Of a DNA stretch of 55,668 nucleotides, positions 17,804 to 27,965 are shown in pieces. Under the pieces are notes generated by a model. It worked only from the letters and a program-made list of their open reading frames with translations. It was not told the origin of the DNA and made no database searches. The translations under genes were made by a program, and so were the position numbers. The stretch is from an uncultured Mollicutes bacterium (GTDB lineage Bacteria > Bacillota_I > Bacilli_A > RF39 > UBA660), in assembly GCA_947652375.1 (NCBI GenBank), contig CANTCS010000006.1, forward strand, positions 1 through 55,668, read 5' to 3'. The first letter of the stretch is position 1, and every line of letters begins with the position of its first letter.

Positions 17804-18511
17804 ATGAAAAATAAAGATTTAGTTATTAATAGAAATCCAAAGTCATTATTTGCTGAATCAATAAGAAGTATTCGAACTAATTTAGCATTTTCATCTTTGG
17901 ATAAAGAAATAAAACTTATAATCAATACTTCTCCAGAGGCAAGTGATGGTAAAAGTTTTGTTACTGCAAACTTAGCAGTTGCTTATGCACAAGAAGGAAA
18001 GAAAGTATTACTTATAGATGCCGATTTAAGACGTGGTCGACAACATGAAATATTTGAAATAATGAATGTAACAAGTGGAGGATATTCTAATTTAATGTTA
18101 AATTATAAAGAAAATATTCCCTTAGAAAAATATATTTTTCCTACTTTTGATAAAAATATTGATTTACTTCCAACCGGACCAATGCCACCAAACCCTGTGG
18201 AATTACTTGCAAGTGAAAATAATAAAATGTTATTAGAAAGATTAAAAAGAAAGTATGATTTAATTATAATGGACTGTGCTCCTGTAATAGGTTTAAGCGA
18301 TTCTCTCATTTTAGCGACTATGTCTGATATAAATATGTTAACTGTTTCTGCCAAGAAAACTAAAATGGAAAATTTAGAGCGAGCAAAAAAACAATTTGAA
18401 CAAGCAAATGCTAAAATAAATGGAGTAATTTTAAATAAAGCTCAAATGCAAGGCAATGGCTATTATAGCTATTATTATAATAATGAATACTATGGAGAAC
18501 AGGTGATTTAG
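17804..18511 (+). CDS. Bacterial tyrosine kinase (CpsD/YwqD-like)
   Basis: 235-aa BY-kinase that autophosphorylates on a C-terminal tyrosine cluster and phosphorylates other proteins of polysaccharide synthesis. Visible are the Walker A variant SPEASDGKS (residues 43-51), Walker A' VLLIDADLRRG (68-78), Walker B LIIMDCAP, and a tail with seven tyrosines in about eleven residues (YYSYYYNNEYY). As usual in Gram-positives, the kinase is separate from its membrane activator, which is encoded just upstream. The phosphatase gene starts 2 bases downstream. Confidence 0.92.
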   Translation: MKNKDLVINRNPKSLFAESIRSIRTNLAFSSLDKEIKLIINTSPEASDGKSFVTANLAVAYAQEGKKVLLIDADLRRGRQHEIFEIMNVTSGGYSNLMLNYKENIPLEKYIFPTFDKNIDLLPTGPMPPNPVELLASENNKMLLERLKRKYDLIIMDCAPVIGLSDSLILATMSDINMLTVSAKKTKMENLERAKKQFEQANAKINGVILNKAQMQGNGYYSYYYNNEYYGEQVI

Positions 18512-18513
18512 TA

Positions 18514-19242
18514 ATGAAAGATTTACATTCACATATTTTATATGGAATAGATGATGGTTGTAAAACGTTAGATGAGGCTCTTAACTTACTAAAATTATCA
18601 AAGAAACGTGGAATAGATGAAATTATTCTAACTCCTCATTATATAGAAAATAGTAAATTTAATTGTAACAATTTTAATAAAAAAACTCTATTTGAAGAAT
18701 TAAAAAATAAATTACGAGAAGAACAAATTGATATAAAAATATATTTGGGAAACGAAGTTTTCTTTACAGACAATTTTTTAAATTTAATAGCAAATGGTGA
18801 AATAGAGACTTTAAATAATAGTAAATATATATTATTTGAGTTTCCTATGGGGCCAATTTATAATAATACTTCAGAAATTATTTCTATGTTGATTAGTCGA
18901 GGATATGTTCCCATCCTTGCTCATCCAGAAAGATACTATAGATTTCAAGAACATCCAGAAATAGCCAAGGAGTACTTACGAATGGGCGTCCATTTACAAG
19001 GAAACTTTACTAGTTTATTTGGAAAATATGGGAAAACTTCTCTTAAAACTTTAAAATATTTATTAAAAAAACATTACATCAGTTTTTTAGGTAGTGATAC
19101 ACATCATGAAATAAAATATAACGCCAAAAAAGTTAGAAAAAAACTTTTAAAAATTACAAAAGATGTTGATTATGTTAATGATTTACTAGAAAATAATTTT
19201 AATAAAGTAATAAATGATGATGAAATTGGAATTTTAAGATAA
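18514..19242 (+). CDS. PHP-type phosphotyrosine phosphatase (CpsB/YwqE-like)
   Basis: 242-aa Mn-dependent phosphatase that dephosphorylates the BY-kinase, completing the regulatory trio. PHP motifs are in order: HSH at 5-7 (DLHSHILYGIDDG), TPHY, a glutamate in GNEVFF, HPERY, and GSDTHH near the C-terminus. The AGGTGA ribosome site lies in the end of the kinase gene. A terminator follows directly, so the first three genes form a unit. Confidence 0.9.
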   Translation: MKDLHSHILYGIDDGCKTLDEALNLLKLSKKRGIDEIILTPHYIENSKFNCNNFNKKTLFEELKNKLREEQIDIKIYLGNEVFFTDNFLNLIANGEIETLNNSKYILFEFPMGPIYNNTSEIISMLISRGYVPILAHPERYYRFQEHPEIAKEYLRMGVHLQGNFTSLFGKYGKTSLKTLKYLLKKHYISFLGSDTHHEIKYNAKKVRKKLLKITKDVDYVNDLLENNFNKVINDDEIGILR

Positions 19243-19247
19243 ACATT

Positions 19248-19280
19248 AAATACAGCTAACTAAGTTACTGTATTTTTATT
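19248..19280 (+). terminator. Terminator after the kinase-phosphatase unit
   Basis: AAATACAG-12-CTGTATTT followed by T-rich TTATTTTTG. Confidence 0.7.
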
Positions 19281-19338
19281 TTTGCTTTTATTAATCGGAA
19301 AATTATAATATAATTATAATAATAAGAGGTGTGTAGTA

Positions 19339-21406
19339 ATGAAAAATCATATAAAATATAGAGTAGTTTTTATCGTAATGTTTATGTTACCTATAACTGT
19401 TTACGCAAAATATGACAGTGGAACTTTTTTAGGAATTTTATAGCAGAAGCTTTTTGTAGCATTCATTCATCTGTTTTTTTTTATCTCCTTAGTCCAAAGT
19501 TTTAACAAATTCAAATGATGCTAAATAAATATTTTGGAAATTGTTTTTAGCAAGAATTATAATTTTATTGATTTTTAATTTTATTAATCCAACATTAACT
19601 CTTTTAATTGATTTTTCTCTTATTTTTGCCGGACCATTTTTTTTAGTTTCCTTGATAGACAAAATAAAAAATGAGTTTTTTAAGGCGGATTTTCAACAGA
19701 ATAAATCTATCACATCAAGTTCAGATTCTCATAAGAACATTTCACCAATAGATGAAAATTTACCAAGTTCAGTTTCATTCAATACTATTTCGACCGATGA
19801 GAAAATATTAAAATGTAGTAAATGTTTAAAAGAATACCCTCATGGTAATAAATATTGTTCTATATGCGGAGCCCTGATAATTCAGCCACTAATTCTCCTA
19901 CCTTAAAATATGATGCAAATAGTGGACAACCTTTTAATAGAAGTGAATATCCTGCCTATCTTTTTTCTGAGTCTTATGATTGTTTAGATAAATTTTTAAA
20001 AGAAAAACTAAGTAATCCAGAGTATCAAAATGCTAGTTTAGCTACAGTAGAAAATAAGAAAAATCTTGTAACATTATATACATTTATTATGACTATTTTT
20101 CTTATCATGCATCTTGGGTACATCAAGTTTATAAAGGAGTACTTGAAAAAAAGCAAAGTAGTAAGAGTGGGTATTTTGAGTATAATTTAACTAATATTTT
20201 GAAAGAATATTATGCTTTTATATCTAAAGATAAACCTAATAATTTATTTTTTACAACTAATGATTTAAGAGATTATCACTATACAAAACAAAAAAGTAAT
20301 GCGTATTACCATATAGATACGATTAATTTGCCATTTCAAAATATTAAATTTTTACTATTTAGGAGGTTTAGAAAATGTTAAAGAAACCAGAGACATATAA
20401 AGAATTAATACAAAAAATAATATTTTAAAAATTACAGAATTTTATAATGTATCACAAGATTTTATGGATGAAGCCTATAATTTTATAATTAAAGATAGCT
20501 CTAATTTAATAGAGTGTTCAACAGATAAAATTCTTTTTAAAGATAAGGATTATAAAATTGTAAAGACTTTTGATGTTACTATGAATGTTGCTAATAAAAT
20601 AGATGGATTAATAATAAATGATCAAATTGAAATTATTACTCACTATATTCCCTCTAGTGGAAGAGGTGGATATAGCGGTTCAGGATATAGTGGTTCTTCT
20701 TCAAACAATAATAATAACAATAATTAGGAGATTTAATGATAACAGAAGTTAAACAAAAAGAAAGATTAAAAAAATACTCAATTAATATTAAAACTAAATA
20801 TAAATCAAATGATAAAATATTAGAAAGAAATACTGATAATTCAAAGAATGATAATATAATTAATGGTATAAGACTTTCAAAAATTTATTATCAGAAAGGC
20901 CAGATTTTAAAAAAAGAAAATATCTTTGATTCAAGAATTCTTTATACGTATGAATTTAGTGATGAAATAATTACTTGTAGAAATTGTGGCATGCAAGGTA
21001 GGGCTTCGGAATTTAAGGATGGATGTACTTATTGTCAAACATATTATAATATTGATTATACGAATAAAGAATTTGGAAAAGTTAGGTATAGATAAAATAA
21101 AGTTTTTTAATAATTTGAATTATGATTTAAAAAGACTTTGAAAAGTTTAAAGACGATAAATTATTTGTTTCTGTTAATTTAGATATAAGAATAGTAAGTA
21201 TTTATAAAAATAAAATTAAATCAAAAATTGAAAATAAAACCTATTTGTTGCAAAAGGTAAAAATATATAAAGAAATAAATAGTTCAGTTAATTATCTTAA
21301 ATGTAATAATTGTGGTGCTAGTGTTAATATTTTAGAGAAAAAATGTTCTTATTGTGGAAGTGAATATAATTATTTACAGGAATGGTATTTAGAGAAAGAA
21401 TTGTAA
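19339..21406 (+). pseudogene. Multiply frameshifted membrane/zinc-ribbon protein gene
   Basis: About 2 kb of broken frames that appear to be one gene, or two related genes. It starts with AGAGGTGTGTAGTAATG and a signal-peptide-like segment that stops after 34 codons. Hydrophobic helices and a zinc ribbon (CSKC...CSIC, 19815-19870) follow, then a soluble domain spread over frames at 19880-20160, 20199-20381 and 20464-20727, with a Gly/Ser/Asn-rich end (GGYSGSGYSGSS). A part with CRNCGMQG...CTYC (20736-21095) comes next, and last an open frame without start, 21131-21406, with CNNCGAS...CSYC. At least five frame changes are needed. Other Bacilli have zinc-ribbon/Tim44-like membrane proteins of this style; that comparison is from memory. 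The gene is inactive unless the breaks are sequencing errors. Confidence 0.6.
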
Positions 21407-21499
21407 TTTTTTCTTTTTTTATGGAACTCTCAAACAACAATAATAAATTTACTCTAAAAATGTAAAAATCAAAAAAACTAAAAAAAATGTAGTTTTATC

Positions 21500-21527
21500 T
21501 TGAAAAATTTCAAAAATGTGATATAAT
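21500..21527 (+). promoter_or_regulatory. Promoter of the priming sugar transferase
   Basis: TTGAAA (21500-21505), 16 bases, TATAAT (21522-21527). The 50-base leader that follows contains a small inverted repeat ACGTTA/TAACGT (21534-21561) before the ribosome site. Confidence 0.65.
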
Positions 21528-21578
21528 ATAGCTACGTTATAAAAGGGGTAGTTATTAACGTGTGAGAGGGGTAAGGTT

Positions 21579-22256
21579 ATGAGTAATGAGGTTAGTGTTT
21601 TAGTTAACGAAAGTTTAATTATTAATTTACGAAAAACAATGTATTTTTTTATAAAAAGATTATTTGATATTGTATGTGCTTTAATTGGATGCTCATTATT
21701 AATTCCATTAGCTTTAATTATTAAACTTTTATATATTTTTACAGGTGATTTTAATAGTATTTTCTTTATTCAAAAAAGAATTGGGCAAAATGGGGAAGAG
21801 TTTGATTTTTTTAAATTTAGAACTATGGTTCCTAATGCCGATGAAATATTGTTCGAAAAACTTAGTACTGACGAAAAGCTTGCAAAAGAATATAAAGAAA
21901 ATAAAAAAATAAAAAATGATCCACGTATTACAAAGGTCGGAAAAATATTAAGAAGAACTTCACTAGATGAATTACCACAACTTATAAATGTTTTAAAAGG
22001 TGATATGTCCATGATAGGTAATAGACCTTATATACCAAGAGAAAAAAAGGATATGGGAAAATACTTTGATGAAATAGTTAAGACTCGCCCAGGAATAACA
22101 GGATACTGGCAAGTAAGTGGTCGTGAAAATGCATCATTTAAAAAAAGATTAGAATTAGAAAAATATTATTCAAATAATCGAAATTTAGGATTAGATATCA
22201 AAATATTTTTCAAAACATTTAAAGCTGTTTTAGGTGGACATGGAGCAGCCGAGTAG
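21579..22256 (+). CDS. Undecaprenyl-phosphate sugar-1-phosphate transferase (priming enzyme)
   Basis: 225-aa bacterial sugar transferase (monotopic PGT type). It moves a sugar-1-phosphate from a nucleotide sugar to undecaprenyl phosphate at the membrane, the first step of repeat-unit assembly. Motifs: KRLFDIVCALIG (membrane re-entrant helix), QKRIGQNG, DFFKFRTM, NDPRITKVG, RRTSLDELPQL, GDMSMIGNRP and RPGITGYWQVSGR. It lacks the N-terminal four-helix extension of WbaP-type enzymes. It has its own promoter and is followed by a strong terminator, so it is a one-gene transcript within the locus. Sugar specificity cannot be read. Confidence 0.92.
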   Translation: MSNEVSVLVNESLIINLRKTMYFFIKRLFDIVCALIGCSLLIPLALIIKLLYIFTGDFNSIFFIQKRIGQNGEEFDFFKFRTMVPNADEILFEKLSTDEKLAKEYKENKKIKNDPRITKVGKILRRTSLDELPQLINVLKGDMSMIGNRPYIPREKKDMGKYFDEIVKTRPGITGYWQVSGRENASFKKRLELEKYYSNNRNLGLDIKIFFKTFKAVLGGHGAAE

Positions 22257-22262
22257 TAAACA

Positions 22263-22300
22263 AAAGTAACATCATATATTTTTTAGTGATGTTACTTTTT
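22263..22300 (+). terminator. Strong terminator
   Basis: AAAGTAACATCA/TGATGTTACTTT, a 12-bp perfect stem running into Ts. Confidence 0.85.
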
Positions 22301-22396
22301 GTTTATTATTTTAATTCTATTATCTTTTAAAAAAATTTGTTATAATATTTATAGAAAGTAATAATAATTTAATTTTTCACATTAAGGAGAAATTTT

Positions 22397-23521
22397 ATGA
22401 TGGAAGAAAAAGAAATGCCTCTACATATTGCTCATATTATAGGAAAATGGGTAGGTGGAGGGGTAGAAGCAGTTGTAATGAATTATTATCGTCATATAGA
22501 TCATAAGAAAATTCAATTTGATTTTATATGTGATTCTGATTCTACTAATATACCATATGATGAGATAGAAAAGTTAGGTGGAAAAGTTATTTTAATTTCT
22601 CCTTACCAACACATTTTTTCATATTTAAAAGAATTAAAAATAGTTTTAAAAGAAGGAAAATACAGTATAATTCATTCTCATATTAATGCTTTGTCTGTTT
22701 TTCCTTTATATGCCGCAAAAAGTGTAGGTGTTCCTATTAGAATTGCCCATAGTCATTCTACAACAAATAAAAAGGAATGGAAAAAAAACTTATTAAAACA
22801 AATATTAAAACCATTCTCCAAAATTTATGCAACAGATTATATATGTTGCTCAGAACTTGCTGGTAGGTGGTTGTTTGGCGATAAGGCATATGATAAAGGA
22901 GAAGTTTATTTATTAAATAATGCGATAGATTTAGAAAAATTTGCTTATGATGAAAATGTTAGAAAAGCAAAAAGAAAAGAGTTAAAAATTTCAGATGATA
23001 CACTAGTCATTGGACATATCGGAAGATTTGTAGCTCAGAAAAACCATACATTCTTAATTGATATTTTTAATGAATTACATAAACAAAATAAAAATTCATT
23101 ATTACTTTTGGCAGGACAAGGACCACTTATTGATGAAATAAAAAATAAGGTAAATGATCTTAATTTAACAGAAACAGTTAAGTTTTTAGGCCAAAGAAAT
23201 GATGCAAATGAATTATATCAGGTATTTGATGTATTTTTATTACCTAGTTTGTATGAAGGTTTACCAGTAGTTGGTGTTGAAGCTCAAGCTGCTGGGTGTC
23301 TTTCTATTTTATCAGATGATATGACAAAAGAAACTAAAGTTTTAAATTCTACAAAATTTATATCTTTAAATCAAAATGCATCATTTTGGGCCAATAAAAT
23401 TTTAAGTAGTCATAAAAAATTTGTTAGAAAAAATAGTTTAAAAGAAATGACAAACAATAATTTTAATATAAAAAAAGAAGCTCAGAAATTAGAAGATAAG
23501 TATTTAAATGAGGTGAATTAA
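22397..23521 (+). CDS. GT4-family glycosyltransferase (EpsF-like)
   Basis: 374-aa retaining glycosyltransferase with GT-B fold. The N-terminal part has the glycine-rich IGKWVGGGVEAVVMNYY and HSHINAL. The C-terminal nucleotide-sugar site has GHIGRFVAQKNH, LAGQGPL, FLGQR and the EX7E motif EGLPVVGVE. The closest recalled relative is EpsF of Bacillus biofilm polysaccharide. It starts with ATG after AAGGAG and overlaps the next gene by one base, starting a long co-directional run of six genes. The donor and acceptor are unknown. Confidence 0.88.
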   Translation: MMEEKEMPLHIAHIIGKWVGGGVEAVVMNYYRHIDHKKIQFDFICDSDSTNIPYDEIEKLGGKVILISPYQHIFSYLKELKIVLKEGKYSIIHSHINALSVFPLYAAKSVGVPIRIAHSHSTTNKKEWKKNLLKQILKPFSKIYATDYICCSELAGRWLFGDKAYDKGEVYLLNNAIDLEKFAYDENVRKAKRKELKISDDTLVIGHIGRFVAQKNHTFLIDIFNELHKQNKNSLLLLAGQGPLIDEIKNKVNDLNLTETVKFLGQRNDANELYQVFDVFLLPSLYEGLPVVGVEAQAAGCLSILSDDMTKETKVLNSTKFISLNQNASFWANKILSSHKKFVRKNSLKEMTNNNFNIKKEAQKLEDKYLNEVN

Positions 23522-24768
23522 TGAAAAAAATAACAATTACTAATGCTTATACTTGGAATAATAAAGGTGATGCTGGAATTTTATTAGCAACAATAGATTG
23601 CTTAAAAAAAGTCTATAATGATGTTGAGATCAATATTTTATCATTTACTCCAAATTTAGATAAAGAGAAATATTCTAGTGATGTTTCAATAAAAAATGTA
23701 GAAAGTAATATTTTGAATCCTCATCCCTATAAGCATACAAAAATAGGAAAAATTATTGCTATTATAAAATTAATCATAAATTTAGTTTTTATTCAAATAG
23801 GAATGATTTTTTTTAGAAAAAAAACAGTTTTAAAAAATAAATCTTTAGTTCTTTTAGAAGATTCTGATATTATTGTTGTATGTGGTGGTGGTTTCTTAGG
23901 CGGTAAGAAATTAGATAGTCTTATGCACATATACCAAATATATATTAATAGTTTATTTAATAAGCCATTATATGTTATTGGAAATAGTATTGAACCTATG
24001 AATAATAAGTTTGTTAAAAGAATGACTGACAGTGTTTTAAAAAAGGTAGATTTTATATTTGCTCGTGAAGAAATTACAGAAGAATATTTATCTTCTATTT
24101 TAAATAAAAATAAGCATTGTCAGATTCCAGATATGGCTTTTATGTTAGAAGATTTGCATTTTGAATTTCCATTTCTGGAAACATTGAGAGAAAGATATGA
24201 TGTATTATTTGGAATAACTGTAAGAGAGTGGAATTTTCCATTATTAACTGATAAAAATAAAGCAATGAATAATTATATTAATGCACTTCAAGAGACTCTT
24301 TCTTATTTTATGAAAGAAAAAAATACTTGTTTTATATTTATTCCACAAGTTATAGTTGAACATGGTGATGATGCAGAAATTGCAAAAAAGATAAAGGAAC
24401 AATTACCTAATGAATTACAAGAAAGATTTATAATTAGACATGATGATTTTTCACCGTACGAAATTAAATCACTAATAAGTCAGCTAGATTATTTTGTAGG
24501 AACTAGAATGCATTCTAATATTTTTGCAACTAGTATGAAAGTTCCTACAGTAGCAATTGCATATGAGAAAAAAACAAATGGAATTATGAAAACTTTAAAT
24601 TTAGAAGATTATATTATTGAAATTAATACAATTACTAGTGAAGAATTGATAGAAAAGATAGAAGTTATGATGAAGAATAATAAAGAGATTAGGAAACATT
24701 TAGATAATAGAATTCAAGAAATTCGAAAAGAAATAATTAATAAAACATTGAAAGTTTTAAGTAGGTGA
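23521..24768 (+). CDS. Polysaccharide pyruvyltransferase family protein (first of two)
   Basis: 415-aa member of the polysaccharide pyruvyl transferase family (CsaB/EpsO/WcaK type), which adds ketal pyruvate to sugars of exported polymers. It shows the N-terminal NKGDAGILLA loop, VVCGGGFLGG in the first Rossmann half, and GTRMHSNIFATSMKVP in the second, the family's nucleotide-end signature. It overlaps the previous gene by one base (TAATG), a sign of translational coupling. A second, diverged member lies at 27962-29092. Confidence 0.85.
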   Translation: MKKITITNAYTWNNKGDAGILLATIDCLKKVYNDVEINILSFTPNLDKEKYSSDVSIKNVESNILNPHPYKHTKIGKIIAIIKLIINLVFIQIGMIFFRKKTVLKNKSLVLLEDSDIIVVCGGGFLGGKKLDSLMHIYQIYINSLFNKPLYVIGNSIEPMNNKFVKRMTDSVLKKVDFIFAREEITEEYLSSILNKNKHCQIPDMAFMLEDLHFEFPFLETLRERYDVLFGITVREWNFPLLTDKNKAMNNYINALQETLSYFMKEKNTCFIFIPQVIVEHGDDAEIAKKIKEQLPNELQERFIIRHDDFSPYEIKSLISQLDYFVGTRMHSNIFATSMKVPTVAIAYEKKTNGIMKTLNLEDYIIEINTITSEELIEKIEVMMKNNKEIRKHLDNRIQEIRKEIINKTLKVLSR

Positions 24769-24772
24769 TAAT

Positions 24773-25927
24773 ATGAAAGCAGCGTTCTTTTTTGATACAT
24801 TTTTAATAGAAGATAATAAAGATTTTTTTGGATTGACTTTGACTTATGATTTTTTTAAAAATAGATATTTAAAATATTTTGAAAATATAATTGTATCAAC
24901 TAGAGTAAAATCAAAATATTCAGAAAAAGGAAATATAAGTGGTTATAAAAAAACAAATGGTAGAGGAGTAGAGGTTATTCCTATTAGATCCTATAACAAT
25001 GTTTTGGATGCCCTAAAAAATAAAAGAAAAATTAAAAAAGAAATTTCAGAAGTTTTAGATAAATGTGATGTCGCTATAATACGATTACCAAGTGCAATTG
25101 GTAATATTGCATGTAAACTTTGTAGAAAAAAACATAAAAAATATAAAATAGAAATAGTAGCATGTGCTTGGGATGGATATATTAATCATCATAATAGTTT
25201 TGGTAAAATAATTGCTCCAATTATGTATTTTGTTACTAGGCATAATGTAAAAAAATCCGAAGAAGTCTTGTATGTGACTAGTAAATTTCTTCAAAGACGT
25301 TATCCAACATTAGGAAATGAAGTAGCTTGTTCAGATGTAGTTTTAGCGAAATACAAAGATGAGGTTTTAAATAATCGTATTAAAAAGATTGAATCAATGA
25401 ATATGTCTAAAATTAAACTTTGTACTGTTGCTAATGTTGGGTTAAAATATAAAGGACAAGAATTTGTTATAAAGGCACTTTATAATTTAAAATCTAAAGG
25501 TAGCAATAATTTTATATATTATCTTATTGGAAATGGAGATAAAACTTATCTAAAAAAATTAATTTCTAAATATAATCTTGAAAAAGAAGTGGTGTTTTTA
25601 GGTTCACTTAATCATAATCAAGTCTTTGAAAAATTAGATGAAATTGATATTTATATTCAGCCTAGTTTACAAGAAGGTTTACCACGAGCACTTTTAGAGG
25701 CAATGAGTAGAGCTTGTCCTTCTATTGGGTCAAATGCTGGTGGCATTGAAGAATTATTAAATAAAAAATATATTTTTAATAAAAGAGACGTCAAAAAAAT
25801 TGAAAATATATTATTTAATCTTGATAAAAACAATTTAATAGAAATGGCAAAATTTAGCATAAAAAAAGCTAAAGAATTTGATTTAGAAAAACTTAATAAT
25901 TTACGTAATAAATTTTATAAAAGATAA
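24773..25927 (+). CDS. GT4-family glycosyltransferase
   Basis: 384-aa GT-B glycosyltransferase. The C-terminal half carries the visible family motifs: TVANVGLKYKGQEFVIKA, LIGNGD, VVFLGSL and the EX7E motif EGLPRALLE. The N-terminal acceptor domain is diverged, as is usual. The ribosome site AGGTGA lies 4 bases after the previous stop. It presumably adds one sugar of the repeat unit on the inner membrane face. Confidence 0.85.
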   Translation: MKAAFFFDTFLIEDNKDFFGLTLTYDFFKNRYLKYFENIIVSTRVKSKYSEKGNISGYKKTNGRGVEVIPIRSYNNVLDALKNKRKIKKEISEVLDKCDVAIIRLPSAIGNIACKLCRKKHKKYKIEIVACAWDGYINHHNSFGKIIAPIMYFVTRHNVKKSEEVLYVTSKFLQRRYPTLGNEVACSDVVLAKYKDEVLNNRIKKIESMNMSKIKLCTVANVGLKYKGQEFVIKALYNLKSKGSNNFIYYLIGNGDKTYLKKLISKYNLEKEVVFLGSLNHNQVFEKLDEIDIYIQPSLQEGLPRALLEAMSRACPSIGSNAGGIEELLNKKYIFNKRDVKKIENILFNLDKNNLIEMAKFSIKKAKEFDLEKLNNLRNKFYKR

Positions 25928-25943
25928 AAAGGAGAATGGAAAG

Positions 25944-27038
25944 ATGAAAGCTTACATTATTTGTATAATCATAACATTAATTTTAAATTTTTTTGCTGAA
26001 AAATCTTTTAAAAGAAATAATAAAATTTTAGGGCTGTCTTTTTTGGGAATATCTTTATTTACATTATGTTTTATTGCAGGAGTCAGAAATCTAACGGTTG
26101 GTACAGATGTTAATGTTTATGTCTCTCGATTAATACATGTTAGTAATAATTCAATAGATATTTTTAATTATTTAAAAAACTCTAACAGTGATTTATTATT
26201 TGCATTATTAATTTATTTAGGGAACCTGTCTAAAAGTGCTCATTTCGTATTATTCTTAATTGAATTAGCTGTTGCCTTACCAATTTATATCTATGCTTAT
26301 AAAACTAAAGAAAAAAATTCTTTATCAATTACAATTTTAATATTTTTCTTAACAATGTATTGTGTCTCATTTAATTTAATGCGACAAAGTATTGCTATTG
26401 CAATTTGTATTTTAGCATATTACTATTTTAATAATAAACATAAAAATCAAGCTTATTTTTTAGTAATAATTGCATCACTATTTCATAAAACAGCACTTAT
26501 AGTTATTGTAGCTTTATTTATTAACTGGATGATAAAGTCTAAAATAAAATATAAATCATTTTTGATGTTTTTAACAATCGTTTGTTTAATTTTTTCAGGT
26601 TTATTCATGGATAAAATAGTAATGTTAACTAGTTATTCCAAATATTTAAATTTGTCCAATTTTATGAGAAGTTTTTCATGGGGCTCAATTTTAAAAATAA
26701 TTTTTTGGATTGTTCTTGGAATTTTAAGTTATAATAAAGGTGTCGATAAAGAACATAAACAAGATACCCTAATTGCTATCATGTTTGCAATTATATCACT
26801 AGTTTTAACAATAACATCATTTAAAATTCCTGGAACAGGGAGATTAGGATATTATTTTACTGACTTATTTTATTTTATAATTATTTTTGAAATTCCAAGA
26901 TCCTTTAAACAAAGAAAGACAATTTTATTTTTTGTAGTTAGTATTCTAGCACTTTTATGGTGGAAAATGACAGCTGTAGAAAATGATATTTCAAGAGTAA
27001 ATCCTTATAAAAGTGATATTATAAAATTTTTAAATTAA
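25944..27038 (+). CDS. EpsG-family polysaccharide polymerase
   Basis: 364-aa integral membrane protein with about ten hydrophobic helices. The loop after the second helix has AGVRNLTVGTD, the signature of the EpsG family (AGxRxxxxGxD), proposed Wzy-like polymerases. It is therefore the likely polymerase of the locus, joining flipped repeat units outside the membrane. AAAGGAG lies upstream. A gap of 195 bases follows, AT-rich, with no clear terminator. Confidence 0.82.
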   Translation: MKAYIICIIITLILNFFAEKSFKRNNKILGLSFLGISLFTLCFIAGVRNLTVGTDVNVYVSRLIHVSNNSIDIFNYLKNSNSDLLFALLIYLGNLSKSAHFVLFLIELAVALPIYIYAYKTKEKNSLSITILIFFLTMYCVSFNLMRQSIAIAICILAYYYFNNKHKNQAYFLVIIASLFHKTALIVIVALFINWMIKSKIKYKSFLMFLTIVCLIFSGLFMDKIVMLTSYSKYLNLSNFMRSFSWGSILKIIFWIVLGILSYNKGVDKEHKQDTLIAIMFAIISLVLTITSFKIPGTGRLGYYFTDLFYFIIIFEIPRSFKQRKTILFFVVSILALLWWKMTAVENDISRVNPYKSDIIKFLN

Positions 27039-27233
27039 ATAACTTGAATAAATTTTTTATTTCAACTTACAACATTAAAAATATAATCAATTTAAGTAAA
27101 TCTTATAAATAAAAGAATTTGAAATGAATATGAACATAAGATAAAAGATATTTGAAATTAAAAAAGTTAGTAGAAAAAAGAAAACATTAAAATAAAAGAA
27201 AGGAATCAATTATTAAATTGATAAATTTAATTT

Positions 27234-27965
27234 ATGAATAATAAAATCCCTAAAACAATTCATTATTGTTGGTTTGGTAAAAATAAAAAAAATAAGTTAA
27301 TTGAAAAGTGCATTAAATCTTGGAAAAAGTTTTGTCCTGATTATAAAATTATTGAATGGAATGAAGATAATTTTGATATAAATTGCAATAAATATGTTAA
27401 ACAAGCTTATGAAAATAAAAAATGGGCATTTGTAACAGATTATGTTAGATTATATGCAGTATATAATGAAGGAGGGATTTATTTAGATACAGATGTTGAA
27501 TTAATAAAAAATTTAGATCATTTATTAAAATATGATGCTTTTTTATCATGTGAGAATGAAACTAATATTAATACTGGAGTAGGTTTTGGTGGATGTAGGC
27601 ATAATCACATGATAGAATTACTTTTAAAAAGTTACGATAATATTAGTTTTATAAATAGTGAAACAAAAAAAATGGATTTAACTCCTTGCACTAAAAGAAA
27701 TACTTTAACTATTGAAGAAAAATATGGGAAAATTAAAATTAATAATTTTATCGATAAAAATATTATGATTCTTGGAAAAGAATATTTTAGTCCATTTAAT
27801 AATTTAACCGGAGAAATGAAAAAAACTAAAAACACTGTAGGAGTCCATTGGTATAGTGGTTCATGGAGATCTAGTAAAATTAATTTTAGAGAAAAACTAT
27901 TAAGACCAGTAAAAAGAATTATAGGTGTAGAAAGATTTAATAAATTGAAAGGTAAAAAGCGATGA
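27234..27965 (+). CDS. GT32-family glycosyltransferase
   Basis: 243-aa glycosyltransferase with the DXD-containing Gly_transf_sug domain (OCH1-like). Visible: KTIHYCWFGKNKK at the N-terminus, VTDYVRLYAVYNEGGIYLDTDVE with the metal-binding D85/D87, and VGVHWYSGSW near the end. These are typical of capsule glycosyltransferases of family GT32. The start is odd: the nearest purine-rich SD (AAAGGA) is about 35 bases upstream, and an inverted repeat TTAAATT/AAATTTAA directly before the ATG might bring it closer. The end overlaps the next start by four bases (ATGA). Confidence 0.85.
   Translation: MNNKIPKTIHYCWFGKNKKNKLIEKCIKSWKKFCPDYKIIEWNEDNFDINCNKYVKQAYENKKWAFVTDYVRLYAVYNEGGIYLDTDVELIKNLDHLLKYDAFLSCENETNINTGVGFGGCRHNHMIELLLKSYDNISFINSETKKMDLTPCTKRNTLTIEEKYGKIKINNFIDKNIMILGKEYFSPFNNLTGEMKKTKNTVGVHWYSGSWRSSKINFREKLLRPVKRIIGVERFNKLKGKKR

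Noticed and set aside
19855..20727. Several independent small genes
   Set aside because: They lack ribosome sites, follow one another in changing frames, and join into one protein-like sequence; treated as one pseudogene.
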